From an uncultured Collinsella sp. (GTDB taxonomy: Bacteria > Actinomycetota > Coriobacteriia > Coriobacteriales > Coriobacteriaceae), in NCBI GenBank assembly GCA_900550785.1, contig URTL01000029.1, forward strand, positions 1-17,215: a stretch of 17,215 bases of DNA, given 5' to 3'. How positions within the stretch are numbered: the stretch's first letter is position 1; the number at the start of each line of letters is the position of its first letter. A program made the translations under genes and the position numbers. Positions 7,863-13,600 of the stretch are shown in pieces. Below the pieces are notes generated by a model. That model made no database searches and had not been told where the DNA came from. It saw only the letters and a program-made list of their open reading frames with translations.

Positions 7863-8717
7863 CTATTTCGATGCGCGCTCCGCCGCCTCGATCACGTGCT
7901 TGGCGAGAATCGCGGTGGTCACAGCCCCCACGCCGCCCGGCACCGGAGTAATTGCGCCAACGATCGGTTGCGCAGCATCAAAATCGACATCACCGACCAG
8001 CTTGCCAGCGGCCTCGTCCCAATTAATGCCAACATCGATGATTGTCTGGCCCTCGCGAACCGCGTCCACACCAATCGTGTGCGCGCGCCCAACGGCCGCA
8101 ACCACAATATCAGCCGCACGGCACTCGGCAGCCAAGTCGCGCGTATGCGTATGGCACATCGTCACCGTGGCATTGCGAGCCGTAAGCATGGCGGCAACGG
8201 GACGGCCAATCACGAGCGACCGACCGACGACCGCGACCTTGGCCCCATCCAGCTCAACGCTGTAATGGTCCAGCAGCGCCAACACGGCTTCTGCCGTGCA
8301 AGGAGCAAAGCCCTCGCCGCGCCCCGAAAGCGTGGTGAGCAGCGAGGCCGGCGTCATGGAGTCAACATCCTTGGCGGGCTCGAGTGCCGCGGCAACTGCA
8401 TCCTCGTCAAGCCCAGCGGGCAACGGACGAAACATCAGGCAGCCGTGAACAGCGGGGTCGGCATCGATGTCCTTAATAGCCGCCAACAGCTCGTCCTGTG
8501 AAACATCGGCGGGAAGCAAAACGCGGCGAGCCTCAATGCCAATCTTCTCGCAGCGCTTGAGGGCGCCGCGCTCGTAGGACAGGTCGTCCTCGCGCTCGCC
8601 CACACGAACGATGGCCAGTGTCGGCACGATGCCCTGTTCGCGCAGGGCGGCGCAACGAGCGGCAAGTTCCTCGGTCAAAGCGCGGGCAACGGGAGCACCC
8701 TTGAGCAGTTCGGCCAT
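7863..8717 (-). CDS. folD: FolD-type methylenetetrahydrofolate dehydrogenase with altered cyclohydrolase residues
   Basis: A 284-residue FolD family protein, normal in length. The C-terminal dinucleotide-binding half is conserved: VVGRSLVIGRP (163-173), a cofactor-site DVGIN (228-232) and ITPVPGGVG (256-264). The N-terminal catalytic half deviates. In the usual YVxxK motif the Tyr is kept (Y48) but the Lys position is Ala (A52). The GILVQLPLP motif reads GCLMFRPLP, so the usual Gln is Phe (F96). The Ser of the xPAS motif is Asp (D45). KDVD (116-119) is retained. In bifunctional enzymes that Lys and Gln are needed for cyclohydrolase activity, so this one may be mainly a dehydrogenase, with the cyclohydrolase step done by the adjacent FchA-like protein. 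It begins two bases after the fchA stop codon, with AGAGGGGAT as Shine-Dalgarno. Confidence 0.93.
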   Translation of the reverse strand: MAELLKGAPVARALTEELAARCAALREQGIVPTLAIVRVGEREDDLSYERGALKRCEKIGIEARRVLLPADVSQDELLAAIKDIDADPAVHGCLMFRPLPAGLDEDAVAAALEPAKDVDSMTPASLLTTLSGRGEGFAPCTAEAVLALLDHYSVELDGAKVAVVGRSLVIGRPVAAMLTARNATVTMCHTHTRDLAAECRAADIVVAAVGRAHTIGVDAVREGQTIIDVGINWDEAAGKLVGDVDFDAAQPIVGAITPVPGGVGAVTTAILAKHVIEAAERASK

Positions 8718-8719
8718 GG

Positions 8720-9352
8720 CTATCCCCTCTTCCTTGCGGCGTCAGCAGCACGGCGCGCCAGTGCATCGGCGCGCGGCAGCCACGTATCTAGTAGTTCATC
8801 GCACGCCGCCTCGAGTTCCTCGGCGCGCGCCCGGTCTTTCATAGATGTGGTGTTGGCAAAGAGCGTCAGGCTCGCGCCTTGCATGGCGGCGCGGCAGAAC
8901 ACGGCGCCGCATGCCACGTCGGACAGCAACTGGCGCGAACCCTTGTCGGCCATGTCCTCGAGCAGCGCCAGCGCGCGGGCGCAGGCATCCATGATCCGAT
9001 ACGGTGGCATGGCCGCCACGCGCAACGCGTCCTGAATCGCCACGGGTCGAGCCGGGTCATCACAAGGAATACCGTATGCCGCAGACACCTGGCCGTACGC
9101 GCGCACATCCTCGGCAACCAGACCCACTAGTTCCTGCGCCAGCTCATCAGCCTGGGCAAACGCGCGCGTCAGGTCATCCGCACGATCAGCAAGCGCGGGA
9201 TTGGTCGCACCGTAGCGGGCAACCATTCCACACAGCGAGGCGCCCAGCGCGCCCACAAAGGCGCTCGCGCTGCCACCGCCGGGAACCGGCTCGCGCGCGG
9301 CCAGCGCCTCGGCAAACCCGCGACAGGTCTTGTCCATCATCTCTTGGCTCAT
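8720..9352 (-). CDS. fchA: FchA-like methenyltetrahydrofolate cyclohydrolase / formiminotetrahydrofolate cyclodeaminase
   Basis: About 210 residues, the length of a stand-alone cyclodeaminase/cyclohydrolase domain (FTCD C-terminal family). The motif PVPGGGSASA (23-32 region) near the N-terminus is diagnostic for the folate-binding loop, and the rest is helical, with a conserved DVACGA segment and an Asn in the FANTTSMKD stretch. I chose the ATG at 9350-9352, about 9 nt after AAGG; the ATG at 9358 is nearly adjacent to that site. Family members convert 5,10-methenyl-THF to 10-formyl-THF or release ammonia from formimino-THF. No histidine-degradation genes are in view. The pairing with a FolD that has lost cyclohydrolase-site residues favours the cyclohydrolase role. 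It is the first gene of a two-gene operon. Confidence 0.9.
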   Translation of the reverse strand: MSQEMMDKTCRGFAEALAAREPVPGGGSASAFVGALGASLCGMVARYGATNPALADRADDLTRAFAQADELAQELVGLVAEDVRAYGQVSAAYGIPCDDPARPVAIQDALRVAAMPPYRIMDACARALALLEDMADKGSRQLLSDVACGAVFCRAAMQGASLTLFANTTSMKDRARAEELEAACDELLDTWLPRADALARRAADAARKRG

Positions 9353-9513
9353 ACGCATGCACCTTCAAGTCATATAGATCGGTCGGGCGGCAACCGCCGG
9401 CCAACCGCATCAAACACGTAATGATGCTAAGTCTAGCCCATAAGCACATTAGCGTCAGTACACCTGGCCATCGCGGATTTCTATGGCACACGATAGGCCA
9501 TGCCAACGCAAAC

Positions 9514-9532
9514 ATGGGACACATGGCCCACC
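9514..9532. repeat. 19-bp operator-like direct repeat, copy 1
   Basis: ATGGGACACATGGCCCACC, identical to copy 2 at 9722-9740. The inner TGGG..CA..TG..CCCA is an imperfect inverted repeat, as is typical of a dimeric regulator site. It lies about 160 bp upstream of fchA and about 38 bp before a plus-strand TATAAA. Confidence 0.6.
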
Positions 9533-9579
9533 TTTCGGGACTTCCGGACGTCACAAACTGGGGCATATCTATAAACAAG

Positions 9580-9674
9580 GAATCTGTTGGGGCAACGCCC
9601 ACGTACGCGCGCCCCATTAAAACAACGGGCACCCAACCCCGGGGAGGGCCGACAACATCGGCCCTCCCCTCTTT
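9580..9674 (+). ncRNA. Candidate small RNA ending in a strong terminator
   Basis: A plus-strand terminator (9641-9674) has no coding region upstream. TATAAA at 9570-9575 is a possible -10 box, though no good -35 box is present. A TGGGGC/GCCCCA stem (9588-9593 with 9611-9616) lies between. The span of about 95 nt is typical of a small RNA. No known RNA family was recognised. Confidence 0.35.
9641..9674 (+). terminator. Strong rho-independent terminator without an assigned gene
   Basis: A perfect 12-bp stem, GGGGAGGGCCGA (9641-9652) with TCGGCCCTCCCC (9658-9669), has a 5-nt loop and is followed by TCTTTT. It is oriented to stop plus-strand transcription. Nothing coding precedes it on that strand, as the neighbouring fchA gene runs the other way. 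Confidence 0.85.
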
Positions 9675-9721
9675 TGCGCCCGAACATATTGCCACTTAAC
9701 GGCGCAAATCCGGCCCTCAGA

Positions 9722-9740
9722 ATGGGACACATGGCCCACC
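9722..9740. repeat. 19-bp operator-like direct repeat, copy 2
   Basis: Exact second copy of the 19-bp sequence at 9514-9532, 208 bp away and in the same orientation. It ends about 72 bp before the lipoprotein start codon and 20 bp before TACAGT (9760-9765), a possible -10 box, so it lies near the expected -35 region. Confidence 0.6.
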
Positions 9741-9812
9741 CTAGCGAGCCGTCAACGCGTACAGTAAAAGCAGGTAATCCATGGGCGGTTACAGATCGAG
9801 GAGGACACGACC

Positions 9813-10406
9813 ATGAAAAAGAAGGCCTTTGCGATTCTCACCCTCTGCATCAGTCTCTTTGCCGCGGTTGCCCTGGTGGGCTGTGGCGGAAGCGGCGGCG
9901 CTACCGGCAGTGGCGGTGGCGGCGGAGCAGAAAAGCCAGCCGTGGATATGAGGACCGACTTCATTTGGTTTAAGGTCGAGGTCCCCGAGGGCGTTGAGAT
10001 CACCGATGTTGCCGGCGACACGGCCGACAGGGCCCAGTTTAAGTTCACCGAGAGCGAGCACGCCAGCGACCGCTTCATCCCCGTCTTCGATCCTGACAAG
10101 AACGCCGACGAGCTGTTCGACTACGAGGCAAAGTGGAATGCCAGCTTTGAGTGGACCGAGAATGACCCCGTCAAGTACAACGGCAAGACTTGGCGCAACG
10201 CTTCCTATACACACTCGGGCGGCGTGACGACTGAGTACTTCACCGAAGCAGGCGGCGGCAGCGTCTACGTGCGCATCGACAATGTCGAGGAGCACAAGGA
10301 TGCCGTCGAAACCATGATGAAGTCTCTGGAATTTGCCGATGACATCGCCGAGGCAAAAACCGAGGCCATGGACGTTAAGCTCGACGATATCGAGATCAAG
10401 CGCTAA
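9813..10406 (+). CDS. Putative lipoprotein of unknown function
   Basis: A 197-residue lipoprotein. The signal peptide has a lysine-rich start (MKKKAF), a hydrophobic core and a lipobox LVGC, with Cys24 as predicted lipidation site. A Gly/Ser-rich tether follows. The mature domain of about 155 residues is rich in Asp, Glu and aromatic residues, with strand-like segments such as DFIWFKVEVPEGVEI and SVYVRIDNVEEH, and ends in an acidic-basic stretch. I do not recognise the family; a substrate-binding or cell-surface scaffold role cannot be separated from the sequence. The ATG is preceded by GAGGAGGA at 6-7 nt. It is a single-gene unit with its own terminators, and the repeat at 9722-9740 lies in its promoter region. 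Confidence 0.88.
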   Translation: MKKKAFAILTLCISLFAAVALVGCGGSGGATGSGGGGGAEKPAVDMRTDFIWFKVEVPEGVEITDVAGDTADRAQFKFTESEHASDRFIPVFDPDKNADELFDYEAKWNASFEWTENDPVKYNGKTWRNASYTHSGGVTTEYFTEAGGGSVYVRIDNVEEHKDAVETMMKSLEFADDIAEAKTEAMDVKLDDIEIKR

Positions 10407-10412
10407 AGCTCC

Positions 10413-10436
10413 AACGGCATGCAGCAGCGCCGTTTT
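10413..10436 (+). terminator. Minor first terminator after the lipoprotein gene
   Basis: AACGGC (10413-10418) pairs with GCCGTT (10429-10434) across a 10-nt loop, followed by TT, and lies just after the stop codon. It is weaker than the second hairpin at 10442. Confidence 0.4.
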
Positions 10437-10441
10437 AGCTC

Positions 10442-10482
10442 AGCCGGGATGCAAGGTGTGACTCCTTGCATCCCGGCTTTTT
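10442..10482 (+). terminator. Strong rho-independent terminator of the lipoprotein gene
   Basis: A perfect 15-bp stem, AGCCGGGATGCAAGG (10442-10456) with its complement (10464-10478), has loop TGTGACT and ends in TTTTT. Confidence 0.93.
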
Positions 10483-10500
10483 GTGTTCGAAAGCGCCCGG

Positions 10501-10815
10501 TCACATCACCATATTGAGCACGTTGACGAATTCCTGAGCCCGGGAGCGGCTGCTCAGGCAAAAGACACAGGCAGTCAACAACCTGTTGCGCAGAAAAACA
10601 TTGCGGCCCTTGATCCTGTTAACGCCCGTGATGTCCTTAAGGTAGACAATCTCGATATGCTTGCCGCCGAAAGTGCCCTTCTTGAACACCTCGATGCGGT
10701 TGGGGTAGATCCTGACGTCTTTAAACCCGCCCGAACCTTTGTCCTGGAACAGCAAGGTGTTGTTGTCCATGCGCGTCACCCCCATGGGGTTCATTAAAAC
10801 TGTCTCTATGGCCAC
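10501..10815 (-). CDS. Small PH-like domain protein
   Basis: About 104 residues starting at a GTG (10813-10815) that follows AGGTGG at 7-8 nt; the ATG codons inside the frame (MNPMGV, MDNN) lack such a site. The sequence FKDVRIYPNRIEVFKKGTFG followed by HIEIVYLKDITGV has the strand pattern of bacterial PH-like (DUF4429-type) domains: a short strand, a basic strand with KKG, then an I-x-L/Y-x-D/S-I turn. There is no signal peptide or membrane segment. The C-terminal part, rich in basic residues, should form the closing helix. It converges with the lipoprotein gene and is divergent from the DUF1016 gene. No partner is indicated. Confidence 0.7.
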   Translation of the reverse strand: MAIETVLMNPMGVTRMDNNTLLFQDKGSGGFKDVRIYPNRIEVFKKGTFGGKHIEIVYLKDITGVNRIKGRNVFLRNRLLTACVFCLSSRSRAQEFVNVLNMVM

Positions 10816-10937
10816 ATTTTAACCACCTCAAGGCCCCATGCGAAGATGTCAGACAGCACAGCAATTCGTGTCCGCGCGAGGCTTTAAACTAAATGCGATA
10901 AAGATGCATTCCACAAGAGGAAAGTGGGGCGACAGTG

Positions 10938-11987
10938 ATGGGCGAACTGGTAAACCGTGGAGAATCGGCAATCGTGCCCGAAGGTTTTTACAAGCAGGTT
11001 TCCTCGATTCTCAACGCCGCTCGCGACAAGGCCTATACCGCCGTTAACTTTGCGATGGTTGAGGCATATTGGGAAATCGGCAAGAGTATTGTTGATGAAC
11101 AGGGTGGAGAGGAGCGCGCAGCATATGGAGAGGCATTGATTGCGGGCCTCTCCAGAAGGCTTACAGCGGATTTCGGAAGAGGCTTTGGCATCGCAAACCT
11201 TCGCAATATGCGTCAGTTCTTTCTTGCGTTTCCAATTCGCGACGCACTGCGTAGCGAATTGAGCTGGACTCATTACCGCAGGCTGATGCGCATTCCCGAC
11301 CCCGAAGCTCGCGCCTGGTACATGAACGAATGCGCTGACTCTCGCTGGAGCACGCGTCAGCTCGAGCGCCAGATCAACACCATGTTCCGCGAGCGCCTGC
11401 TTGCCAGCAAGGACAAGGAGGCCGCCGCCCAAGAAATCCAGAAGAGCGCCCCGGCTCGTCGCCCCGAGGATATCATCCGCGACCCATATGTACTGGAGTT
11501 TTTAGGTTTCTCGGACGATACTGCGTTTCGCGAGAGCGATCTAGAGCAGGCGCTCATCACACATCTTCAGAAGTTCCTACTGGAGCTTGGCCGTGGCTTC
11601 GCTTTCGAGGCGCGCCAAAAGCGCATCACCTTTGATGGGCGCCATTTCTATATTGACCTTGTGTTTTACAACTATCTGATGCGCTGCTTCGTGCTTATCG
11701 ACCTTAAGACGGACGATCTTACGCACCAGGACTTGGGCCAGATGCAAATGTATGTGAACTACTACACGCGCGAGCTCATGAACGAAGGCGACAATCCGCC
11801 CATAGGCATCGTGCTCTGCGCGGACAAAAGCGATTCGATTGTCGAGTACACGCTGCCCGAAGACAACGACCAAGTGTTTGCCGCCAAATACCTGCCGTAT
11901 CTTCCAAGTAAGGAAGAGCTGGCGCGCGAGCTGAGTGCCGAGTACCGCGCCATCAACGAAGCGACTAATGGCGAAGCACAAGGATAG
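10938..11987 (+). CDS. DUF1016 (YhcG-type) PD-(D/E)xK nuclease domain protein
   Basis: 349 residues if the ATG at 10938 is used; a GTG three bases earlier is possible and the Shine-Dalgarno (AGAGGAAAG) is rather distant. The N-terminal half is the helical DUF1016_N domain, with AYWEIGKSIVDEQ (43-55) and the conserved GFGIANLRNMRQFF (82-95) and LSWTHYRRLM (108-117) stretches. The C-terminal half is a restriction-endonuclease-like fold. FEARQKRITFDGRHFYIDLVFYN (from 223) carries D240, and IDLK (254-257) provides the D-x-K, followed by QMQMYVNYY. The active site therefore looks intact. The family is frequent near type I restriction systems and in mobile regions, but the biochemical role is not settled. 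No restriction or modification gene is in view, so it is a solitary copy here. Confidence 0.93.
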   Translation: MGELVNRGESAIVPEGFYKQVSSILNAARDKAYTAVNFAMVEAYWEIGKSIVDEQGGEERAAYGEALIAGLSRRLTADFGRGFGIANLRNMRQFFLAFPIRDALRSELSWTHYRRLMRIPDPEARAWYMNECADSRWSTRQLERQINTMFRERLLASKDKEAAAQEIQKSAPARRPEDIIRDPYVLEFLGFSDDTAFRESDLEQALITHLQKFLLELGRGFAFEARQKRITFDGRHFYIDLVFYNYLMRCFVLIDLKTDDLTHQDLGQMQMYVNYYTRELMNEGDNPPIGIVLCADKSDSIVEYTLPEDNDQVFAAKYLPYLPSKEELARELSAEYRAINEATNGEAQG

Positions 11988-12050
11988 CAATACGTTGCGA
12001 CCGACACCACCGATGGCGCTCCACATCACCTGGGATAAGAGGAGCTTTCC

Positions 12051-12839
12051 ATGACAGACAGACCGAAAACAACACTGCGCGACTGCATCTATGGGCTCGC
12101 CGTCGGCGACGCACTGGGCGTTCCCTACGAGTTCAGGCCCCGCGGCACGTTCGAATGCACCGACATGATCGGCTACGGCACGCATGGGCAGCCCGCCGGC
12201 ACCTGGAGCGATGACACGTCCATGACGCTTGCTACCTGCGACTCGATTAGGGAGCTTGGGCACATCGACACCGCGGACATGCGCGACAAGTTCGTAAGTT
12301 GGATTGCCCGTGGCGAGTATACGATCGACGGCGTTTTCGATTACGGCGGCACGACCGCCCGCGCTTTGCACACCGGCAAAGGAGGCTCCGGCGAGCGCGA
12401 CAACGGCAACGGATCGCTCATGCGCATCGCTCCCCTAGCGTTCACCGATGCGACGGACAACGAGATCCGCGAGGTCTCGGCAATCACGCACGCCCACAGA
12501 ACATCAACCGATGCATGCATCATATTTGTTGAGCTGATGAGGAATGTGATGAACGACGCGCTCCCCTCGTGGGCACTCCATCTGAAAGGCATGCCTGAGC
12601 AGGAGATCAAGTCAGGTGGCTTCGTGCGCGACACGCTTAAGGCAGCCACCTGGTGCTTCGTCAACACTAACAGCTACGAAGATTGCGTGCTTGCCGCCGT
12701 CAACCTAGGCGACGACACCGATACCACCGCAGCCGTTGCCGGCGCCCTCGCCGGCACGGTATACGGCATCGACGCAATTCCGCAGGAGTGGACCGACGCC
12801 TTGCGCGGTAAAGAGCTGATAGAGCAGTGTTTGTTTTAG
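12051..12839 (+). CDS. ADP-ribosylglycohydrolase family protein
   Basis: 262 residues, typical for the DraG/ARH3-like family. Marks are YGLAVGDALGVPYEF (14-28) at the N-terminus, the first metal-binding TWSDDT (51-56), NGNGSLMR (118-125 region), HAHR (147-150) and the second metal site GDDTDT (220-225) near the C-terminus. The paired Asp residues that hold two Mg ions are all present, so it should be active in removing ADP-ribose from proteins, nucleic acids or small molecules; the target is unknown. ATG at 12051 has AAGAGGAGC at a good distance. It lies 63 nt after the DUF1016 gene and 35 nt before a small protein, and all three may be co-transcribed. No ADP-ribosyltransferase is visible. 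Confidence 0.95.
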   Translation: MTDRPKTTLRDCIYGLAVGDALGVPYEFRPRGTFECTDMIGYGTHGQPAGTWSDDTSMTLATCDSIRELGHIDTADMRDKFVSWIARGEYTIDGVFDYGGTTARALHTGKGGSGERDNGNGSLMRIAPLAFTDATDNEIREVSAITHAHRTSTDACIIFVELMRNVMNDALPSWALHLKGMPEQEIKSGGFVRDTLKAATWCFVNTNSYEDCVLAAVNLGDDTDTTAAVAGALAGTVYGIDAIPQEWTDALRGKELIEQCLF

Positions 12840-12874
12840 GGCGCACTTACGATAGAAACTGACCAGGAGGCACC

Positions 12875-13096
12875 ACGGAAAGAAAGATCGCAAATATAGA
12901 CGAGTTCCAAGTGGACGAAAACGGGATTCCGCTATTTCCAGCAGGACTGAAGGAAGAAGCCAACCTCTATGTTCTCCCCGACGGGCGTTACCTCCCCTGC
13001 GGGGTCTACCGAACCGAAGATGGCGGCTCACTCATTTATGAGCCATCCGGGCTCAGCTTCTTCGGGCAGATGCTTGCTCAATTCAAAGAGTGCTAG
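12875..13096 (+). CDS. Small hypothetical protein, apparent ACG start
   Basis: About 73 residues if the frame begins at ACG (12875-12877), which follows AGGAGG (12865-12870) with a 4-nt gap. No ATG lies in this frame before the GTG at 12911, which has no Shine-Dalgarno. The product contains DENGIPLFPAGLKEE, a YVLPDGRYLPCG turn and a C-terminal FGQMLAQFKEC. It is compact, without signal peptide or membrane segment. I do not recognise a family. It follows the ADP-ribosylglycohydrolase gene and may be translated from the same transcript. Alternatives are a start codon changed by mutation, so that the gene is silenced, or a sequencing error. Confidence 0.55.
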   Translation, partial: TERKIANIDEFQVDENGIPLFPAGLKEEANLYVLPDGRYLPCGVYRTEDGGSLIYEPSGLSFFGQMLAQFKEC

Positions 13097-13173
13097 GGGT
13101 TTGATTGCCCGTTAGATCGACACTGTTCCAAACCATGGAATGGGCAGGATGTCTCCCACCGCGGCCTGTGAGG

Positions 13174-13179
13174 TAAAAT
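13174..13179 (+). promoter_or_regulatory. Possible -10 box for the 30-residue peptide gene
   Basis: TAAAAT differs from the consensus by one base and lies about 60 nt before the peptide start codon. No matching -35 box was seen at 16-18 bp, so this is a weak call. Confidence 0.3.
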
Positions 13180-13239
13180 CTTGACTGCCGCGGAATCCGC
13201 CTGCGGGCAACGCTCCGATCTCCGATTGGGGTGAAGCCT

Positions 13240-13332
13240 ATGAACTTGTTTCTTGAAATCCTGCGCCTCTCGATGTATGTGACCGGCATTGCCCGGAACC
13301 TCTACTCGATCTGGCGGGAATATAAGCAGTAA
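13240..13332 (+). CDS. Short peptide gene (30 residues), amphipathic/hydrophobic
   Basis: ATG at 13240 is preceded by GGGGTGA at 5-6 nt, and the frame ends at TAA (13330-13332). The peptide starts MNLFLEILRLSMYVTGIARN and ends LYSIWREYKQ: a hydrophobic or amphipathic helix with a basic, polar C-terminus. A terminator follows 22 nt after the stop. Size, helix and free-standing unit resemble type I toxin peptides or small membrane peptides, but I recognise no family, and the frame is short enough to arise by chance. No antisense RNA promoter could be identified with confidence. Confidence 0.45.
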   Translation: MNLFLEILRLSMYVTGIARNLYSIWREYKQ

Positions 13333-13354
13333 CGGATAGCGAAGGGAGTCATAA

Positions 13355-13380
13355 AAAGGGCCGGTTGCAGCCGGCCCTTT
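13355..13380. terminator. Bidirectional rho-independent terminator
   Basis: AAAGGGCCGG (13355-13364), loop TTGCAG, CCGGCCCTTT (13371-13380): a 10-bp stem with TTT on the plus strand and TTTTT on the minus strand. It can end the transcript of the small peptide and also that of the zinc-ribbon gene, whose stop lies 220 bp away. Confidence 0.85.
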
Positions 13381-13600
13381 AGACGATAATACCTGCGTTG
13401 CCCGCGCTTCCGAAGTGTGACTAGCTGAGGAGCGGGTTCCGCGGCACATCCTGATTTTACCCAGCGAGACGGCTCTTTTGCAGCCGCTCCACCGATTATT
13501 TACATCTGGCACCCTCAAACAATCAGACGACAGTCCGCACTCCTGCGAGCTGCCCCGTTCCTCTAGCTATCGGATCGCAGCGCCAACTGACACCACTCCC

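Larger units (their letters stand above)
9353..9812. other. 460-bp intergenic region between divergent fchA and lipoprotein genes
   Basis: No convincing protein-coding gene is present. It holds two copies of a 19-bp sequence (9514-9532 and 9722-9740), a plus-strand terminator with no gene before it (9641-9674) and a possible small RNA upstream of that. A GGCGG/CCGCC hairpin (9386-9398) lies in the fchA leader. I looked for a tetrahydrofolate or ZTP riboswitch before fchA and did not see either consensus. Confidence 0.6.

Noticed and set aside
9360..9640. Tetrahydrofolate or ZTP riboswitch upstream of fchA
   Set aside because: I compared both strands of the leader with the conserved parts of these aptamers as I know them and found no match.
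9186..9695. Minus-strand open frame reaching from fchA into the intergenic region
   Set aside because: It overlaps fchA in a different frame, has no Shine-Dalgarno and crosses the terminator hairpin. Nothing in its translation looks like a protein domain.
13093..13518. Minus-strand open frame of 141 codons
   Set aside because: It crosses the bidirectional terminator and the small-peptide gene, has no ribosome site, and its translation is Arg/Ser/Pro-rich without domain features.
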